Assembly: GCA_034440575.1 (NCBI GenBank)
Contig: JAOTOL010001561.1
Coordinates: forward strand, 172,501 to 236,500
DNA: 64,000 nucleotides
Direction of reading: 5' to 3'
DNA from: Imbricaverruca yamaguchii
Lineage: Eukaryota > Arthropoda > Thecostraca > Neoverrucidae
The position numbers and the translations under genes were made by a program. The notes beneath the pieces were generated by a model. It was not told the origin of the DNA and searched no databases. It saw nothing but the letters and a program-made list of their open reading frames with translations. Below are positions 57,741 through 64,000 of the stretch, piece by piece. Position 1 is the first letter of the stretch. Each line of letters begins with the position of its first letter.

Positions 57741-59170
57741 GCTACCAAAATCGGTAGTCATCCACTTGGACAGTGCCGTCCTTCCGTCCCACTTTTTGTT
57801 CCATGACATCCACATAATGCAACTCGAAGTCATAGCCACGAAACGCGAGGACTCTAAAAATTAAACTACCTTTGAGCTTTAGGCTTGATCTGACATGTCC
57901 CGGATTGGAATGCTACTCGAGGGTCGCCCATGGGCATTCTCTTGATACCAAGCGTGGGTAGCTTTTGGAGAAAACGAAGAAACGCGTGCGACCGAAGAAG
58001 TGAGTTCGACCTTTGACTTTGGAAATTGATTTGCTTTCTGAACAGTTTGCTAAAGTATCACACGGCACGTGGAATGACTCCACTTCATGAAAGTTGAAGA
58101 CATGGTGACGAGGCGCGAGGACTTCGAACAATTTAAGCTAGCCTTCGGTCGTGTGGTTTGACATTGACATGTCCCGGCTTGAAATGTTACTCAAATTGCG
58201 CCACGGACTATTGTTTGATACCAAAAGTGGGAAGGTTAGGGGGAAAAAAATGCGAGGCGACCAAAGAAATCGGTTTGACCTTTGGCCTTTTAAATTTGGT
58301 AACACTATAGTACGGCACAAGTCACGTCGAATGACACCCACATGGTGCAAATTGAACCCATTGCGACGAATCGCGAGGACTTCGAAAAATTCAAACTAGC
58401 CTTTGACGTTGAGGTTTGACTTTGACATACCCGGTTTAAGAATGTTACTCGAGGCTTCGCCATGGGCTGTCACTTGATAGTGGATCTGGGTAGGTTTAGG
58501 CGAAAACGACAAAAAGATGTGAGCCGACCAAATGAATCAGCTTGAATTTTGACCCGTACAGTTTGTTTCGAAATATCAACTTTTTGATACTATACAAGAA
58601 GACAACACCAGTGACACTACACGAATGATATCAATTTTCTTCAAATTTTCAATTTTCAATCAATTTTCGCCATAGCGACGAAACGCGATGACATCAAAGA
58701 ACTCAATCGAACTTTTGGCCTTGACGTGTCCTGGTTTGAAATGTTACTCGAGTGCTCATAGATTAGCTTGATAGGAAAGTTGGATAGGTTTATAAGGAAG
58801 TAAGTAAAAACCGATGGCTACCGAAATATCAGCTTAGCCTTTGTCCTTTACAAATAATTGGATTACTTAGCTTTCTGATACTGCATAACAAGCCACATCG
58901 AATGAAACCCATTTGATGGAAATTGAAGCGATGGCAACCGAACCTCGCATTCGGTCGATATCGCTTCAATATCGGCATCTAATAAATGAAGCTAACCTTT
59001 AACCTACAAGTTTGACCTTGACATGTGCCGGTTTAAAATATTACAGCATGGTTTACCACAGGCTATTGCTTGATACCATATTTGGGCAGGTTTGGGTGAA
59101 AACGAAAAAAAAATGGGAGGCGACCAAAGAAACCGGCTTTCGTTGAACATTGACCATTAAAGTGGTAATG
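57740..59170. repeat. Degenerate satellite, ~260-310-bp period, about five units
   Basis: Each unit repeats the order: TTTGAC...TTGACATGTCCCGG, GAATGTTACTCGAG, GGGTAGGTTT, GAAAACGA, a GCGACCAAAGAAA block, and CGACGAAACGCGAGGAC. Unit starts lie near 57875, 58142, 58402, 58715 and 59000; the end of an earlier unit lies near 57810-57860. Copies are highly diverged. Confidence 0.75.
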
Positions 59171-60300
59171 CGAGACCTATGCAGTTCCTTCCAGCGTGTT
59201 CACTACAACCAATTGTGGTAATTGATTCGAACGATCATAAACCCGTCGCTGAATGCCGATGCCGATACAAATACGCCTCTCACCAACTCATGACTGAATA
59301 CGAATACGACTTTAACTAGACGTACGTGCTTAGGGCTGCCCATGACTTCCCTCAATGGTCTTGAAGATACCAAGGACACTCAGAGTTGCATTTGTTCAAG
59401 ATATATAAATATATGAGCAGGGGAATGGAACCGAAGACGTGTACACTGTGCACGTCTTCGGTTCCTGTACAGCCTTACTGTACAGCCTTACTGTACAGTA
59501 AGGTGTGTCACGAAGGACCACTTTTTTTGGAAAGTGCACTTTGCTTAGTGAAATTATCGTGCAGATCACCTTAAAAAACCTGTGGTCGAAACCAAATCGA
59601 AATCAAACAATAAACAAAATATGCGACAGGCCGATAAAGAAACAAATTTGCCGGGCGCCCGGCGTTGAAGTCTCCAGTGATGGCGCTCCGTTGCGATTGG
59701 CATCTAACACCACGCGTCCGGCCACCGTCGGAGCGCCGCCGCGGCACTGTGACGAAAGAGGCGGCAGTCGGTGCTGTGGATGACTGATGAATGGATTCTG
59801 GTGATGAAGCTCATTAATAAAACTCAATGAAAGTGTTTAGTGGGGTAAAAGGCTTTTGATAAGCACCAGTCGCTTAATAAGTTGCCTGGATATCTGACGC
59901 ATGAAAGAAAGGTACACTTTACGTCGCTTGTTCGTTCCATTTTCAATCAGTAGATCTATCGGCGTATAATGCTAATATTTTCACTTTTGAAAGCTTGAAC
60001 ATCTTCAAAATTCCTCGTCTGTTTACATCGAAGACCAATTAAATCATTCTGAGACACTTGATATCTTATTGTTATGACAAATAGACCAGGCGAAATCGGC
60101 ATCATGCTCCGTTCCACTACAACCGAAGGAGACGGGCATACAGCGACGTCACCTTTTGTACGAGCGGCCACATTTTTTGTACGAACTATCATTTTATAAC
60201 TGTACTACTTGTCTACATGCTCGACAGAAAACCCGGCATGAAATCCTTTTTGCTGCTGAGCACTGGCATTGCTGACCTGTGTTTCAACTTCGCCATATTG
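59171..60300. other. Mostly unannotated; contains a strong hairpin at 59427-59465
   Basis: GGAACCGAAGACGTG and CACGTCTTCGGTTCC form a perfect 15-bp stem with a 9-nt loop, followed by three TGTACAG repeats. 59645-59790 is GC-rich with open frames on both strands but no firm exon. Confidence 0.5.
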
Positions 60301-60318
60301 TAACCGTGGCGGGCCTCT

Positions 60319-61620
60319 TCACCAATTCACCTTCAAAGCCGCCTCGGTCACCACTTTCACCATCCGTTCCACCGTCTGACTGTGCACGGGGTATGGCGGT
60401 ACTTCGAGAGGACTCGCGATGATGTCTAGTAAGTCATCATCGGACAGTTGTTGCGTCATGGGCGGCTCGGTTATCGCCTCATTACACCAATCAATCCGCT
60501 CCATGATGCTGTTTGCCCCCATATTCACTTTTGGAAGCTTGAACTTCCACACTTCGTCAGTATCACTATCGACTTGAGTTCTGCGACACTGCTGGATTTG
60601 AGTGACCGCCCTTTCCCGTGTGGCTTGATCTTGTCCCGCTGCCATTGCTAACAGTACTGCCTCAGGGTGACACCAGTAGCTGTTGCGCTGTATTACCGGC
60701 TGCACCATGGCCGCTATCTCAGGTCGCAAACTTTTGATAAGTTGCACGCTGTGCAGCGCATTTCCAGGACCGTCAGAACATTTCCATTTCTTCTTGATGC
60801 AGAACCACATGGGAGTATAGTGGCACACGATGAACTCCGCTAGCATTTTCAGACTGTCTGATGGCTGTTCGGTTGATATATAGAGCCGGAGAATTCGCGC
60901 CGCCAGTCAGCCACCTGGAGTGGTTTAGTGGACCGATCTTCATTTTCGCGGTTCTATCTGAGATACAGCCTGGACACTTCGCGCCAGACTGTACAGAATA
61001 GCCTGATCTGAACTTAGGTCACTGAGAATCTCCTGCGTCATTTCTGAAACATTTCCGCCATCGATTGGCTCAAAATCGACCACTGGCTAGGTTTCTACTG
61101 CGCCTGCAGCAGCCCGGCCAATCAGCCCACTAAACGACTTAGGTGCTGTTGCGACTCCATCTAACTGGCTAAATACTGTACGAAGATTAAGTTCATTTGC
61201 ATGAAGTTGGCACACAAACCAGTGGACGGGGCGTTTTTGTCCGAGCTCAAGCAAACGGATAACACCACCTTTTTGGTCAGTATTAACTCTCGTGCCGTCA
61301 CAGCCAAGCACAGAAACATCCGCACCAAACTCATATGCCACGGCGTTCAGGTCCCGAAAAATGTCCTCCGCTTTCCCAGTCTGTGGGGTAAAATGTCCTA
61401 AATATGCACTGCAGGGGTAAAAAAACCATCAAGTTGGTCGCCGACCGACCCGAAGCAATCGTGCGTGGTCTCCTACCCAAAAAGCGTACTAGGAGGTAAA
61501 TGAGCAATATTAGCATGTGGTACTTTGCCTTCGAATACAAATTCGTTGCTGCTCTTTGGTTGTCCTGCAACCATGAAACATCTTTATCTTTCGTACACAC
61601 GAAAGATAAACCATGCATTG
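60319..61620 (-). pseudogene. Transposase-like gene remnant
   Basis: The upstream part (61341-61087) reads VSVLGCDGTRVNTDQKGGVIRL and HWFVCQLHANELNLRTVF. The downstream part (60846-60319) reads WFCIKKKWKCSDGPGN, QPVIQRNSYWCHPEAVLLAM, LPKVNMGANSIMERIDW, ITEPPMT and VHSQTVERMVKVVTEA. This wording, with GCDGT...NTG/D-x-KGG, an LHANEL block and an H-(S/T)-Q-x-VER C-terminus, recurs in many uncharacterised proteins of invertebrates that behave as mobile-element genes. The aspartate in GCDGT is a candidate catalytic residue. The two parts are separated by a stretch with stops, so this copy is broken. The precise superfamily is not certain. Confidence 0.55.
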
Positions 61621-61734
61621 ATTCCGATCAATATACCGGGCACATAAGCAGTTAAAAAAAACACGTTAAATTGATTATGACAAAGAGCCTTCGCCAGGCC
61701 CCATCTTATCGACTGTAACAAAAACTAGCAACAT

Positions 61735-61920
61735 ATGGAATGTTGTGCCCAGCTAAATCCGCTTGGTCATTCTGGCTCCAGTTTATTGTTGTATATGGAA
61801 TGTCGTGCCCAACTGAACCCGTTCGGTCATTCTGGCTCCAGTTTATTGTCGTATATGAAATGTCGTGCCCAGCTAAATACGATCAGTCATTCTGGCTCCA
61901 GTTTATTGTTGTGCACGTTA
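61735..61920 (+). repeat. 60-bp tandem repeat, three copies
   Basis: Unit ATATGGAATGTTGTGCCCAG plus a CATTCTGGCTCCAGTTTATTGT core. As 60 is a multiple of three, a frame stays open, but nothing indicates a gene. Confidence 0.9.
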
Positions 61921-64000
61921 AACAAAATATTGTGCACATGACTCGCCACCCCAGTTATAACAAGTTGCCTTTTTGCCCCTCCACACATGAAAGAGAAAAA
62001 TACGGACTGGATGTTTATTGGCCAATGGCTGAATCAATTCACATAAACAAATTTTGCACTGGTCGAGCTTCAGCAATATCTAACATGCGGATTTCAATTG
62101 TGGTAAACTTATTGTGCGTTTTATTTTGCCTGATGGCAACAGTTACGGTCAAGGGTGTGTATTCTCACAATAAGCGCGCGAGACGTGTTTTTTTTTTCTT
62201 GGGAGCAAAACTATGGGCTAAACTATGATTTTTCAAGTGGTGAGAAACGAAAAATGAGCCGCCACAAATAAACAATTTGGCATCATATTCAAAATCATAA
62301 AACTGTGGGCAGTTCCTGAGAATGTGCGTTGTGCACAATTGCGGTGAGACATAAGCGATTTCCCAGGTGCGTTTTACTAACATGAAATATCCACTCGATA
62401 TTTCCACACATTCATACGATCATAACCAATTCCAAGAAACTGAGTGTGTTGCAAGTCTAGAACACCTCTGTCCGAGCACGCGCAAGGGCAACACTAATTA
62501 TATATCTTTGGAAGTCTCTTCAAATATATTCAAATGCTGATTTATCCTTTGCCGTGAATCCCATGTACACAGATCCAGTAGAGAAAGGCTTGGTTAGATA
62601 GTGTATCACACAACCACGACGAACGTTTAGACAGCGGTTTGTGAACAAACCGCTAACTGCCCCTGGTGGCAGTTAGCCCACCACCGGCGGAGCCGCGCCC
62701 AGCCCGCGCGCAGCGCCAGCGGCGGGAGATGCAAAACAAAACTGTTGCACGTAGCACAGATGAGTCGCAGGAGATAACGGCGACGTCAGCGAAGATGAAC
62801 AACATTGAGGCGCAGTTGCAGGGTACCAGGGCGTCTGCTACAGCTGACCGGCGCTCAGGCAAGCGGCGCGGCTGTGCGACAACTTCAGCGACAGTTCTGC
62901 GAGATTCACACCCTGTACCCGCACGATCAGTGCAGAACCACAACGGCAGGAGGCAACAGGAGGTGACGCCACAGGCGCACCTCCCCCGCCGATGGAACGC
63001 CGCAGCTCCAGCAGCAGCTGGCTCTGAATAACTAATAATAACATACCTGGATATATACGTTGATGTAGAACATTGTCATTGGTGCATGTTGCTATTCAAC
63101 TGGGCAATGCACCATTTTCCCCCAGGTGAAGAAAGCCATCCTGAGTGCTTCACGCCTGCACAATAATAAAGAGGTCAAGGGGTAAGCATTTAGTTTTATA
63201 CCATGTGAATTACTGTGTGGAGAATTCCATCGCAAAGTATTATGGTGAAGTCAAACACAATTGGCAATCAATAATGGTGGAAATGCACCTTTTTGACGGT
63301 ATTATGGGTTGTGCTAAGTTATGTGTTGTAGGCCATATCAACGCTAAACAAAAAGCTTGGGACCCACAAATTGTGCAGCATTATTCAACCACGGAACCAT
63401 AACAAAATAAGTTGCCCTGAAATTGATCAACACCTTATACACCAAGTTGGGTCACACTTTTTTGTCAATTTGGGTTACATAACCAAACCCAACCATTGGG
63501 CCACAGGGTGAAATGCACACCAAAGGGACAGAACACGATTAGCTGACTATTGCAGATAAGAAGTATGTGGTGCCACATATGTTGCAAACTTCCATAATTT
63601 GCAGGAATTTGTTATTTAGCCATCACATTATGAGGGTTATATTGCATGGCAACAGGGACATCACAAATAAAAGTTAAACAAAAAACTTTCACAAACGCAA
63701 CACCACAAACTTTTCAGCAATGAAGTGTCCTGTTTACTGTGGGCAATAAAGTGTAACTTTAAGGTAAAAAGTTTGTTTTGTAATATGCATGTCTCCATCA
63801 TCTTGAAACATCAGAAATAGGTGAAACTAATTCCTGGAGAACTGCCATTATTGCAATATTCAGCAGCATTGGGTTCCACAAATTTTGAAAAGAACAGATG
63901 AGTGAATAGGCACTGGAAAATATCTGGACAATTGATAAATATCTGAGGATCTGTGCACTGCTGCAGATGTGCATTCAGCACTGAATAGATCCACTGAAAT
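61921..64000. other. Right end of window, no supported gene
   Basis: 62650-63030 is GC-rich, with a plus-strand frame containing MQNKTVARSTDESQEITAT that could be an exon, but splice and homology support are lacking. The rest is AT-rich. Confidence 0.35.

Overview
The window is nuclear DNA of an animal, most likely an arthropod or a close invertebrate relative. It has split genes with GT-AG introns, several clades of non-LTR retrotransposons (CR1-like, L2/Daphne-like, I-like with RNase H), a tRNA-derived SINE, hAT- and piggyBac-like DNA elements, a Ty3/gypsy-like LTR retrotransposon, and a very high load of micro- and minisatellites. Nothing looks bacterial. The exact lineage cannot be fixed from the sequence alone.

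Layout. 1-4.3 kb: the 3' part of a GC-rich Ty3/gypsy-like element, with gag running in from the left edge, a canonical -1 frameshift heptamer, a broken pol and a probable 3' LTR. 4.3-16.4 kb: mostly AT-rich intergenic DNA with a CR1 tail, an unidentified coding remnant, a fold-back element, two SINE copies and a piggyBac-like MITE. 16.4-21.7 kb: a hAT-derived, ZNF862-like gene on the minus strand (a zinc-finger first exon plus a long transposase-derived exon with two breaks); its intron holds CR1 pieces and a 30-bp minisatellite. 22.8-24.4 kb: an L2/Daphne-like LINE. 28.3-29.5 kb: three exons of an adenylyl-cyclase-associated protein (CAP) gene, lying between two identical 266-bp direct repeats. 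31.9-39.2 kb: pieces of at least two I-like LINE copies plus a SINE. 39.6-45.8 kb: one CR1-like LINE split by two younger insertions, a TTAA-flanked MITE and a 3.4-kb hAT-like element with an 8-bp target duplication. 46.3-47.2 kb: about 900 bp of TG-rich microsatellite. 48.1-50.2 kb: a compact minus-strand gene with a TATA box for a small secreted Gly/Ser/Asn-rich protein. 52.2-53.3 kb: a 24-bp minisatellite. 55.6-56.4 kb: another MITE. 57.7-59.2 kb: a degenerate ~270-bp satellite. 60.3-61.6 kb: a decayed transposase-like gene. The right end has no recognisable gene.

Host genes with good support are CAP and the secreted-protein gene; the ZNF862-like locus may be a domesticated gene or a decayed transposon. 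The most unusual pattern is that minisatellites sit at splice junctions. In the secreted-protein gene, both introns hold tandem repeats whose unit resembles the adjacent splice site (donor side in intron 1, acceptor side in intron 2), and the inferred acceptor of the ZNF862-like gene also abuts a minisatellite.
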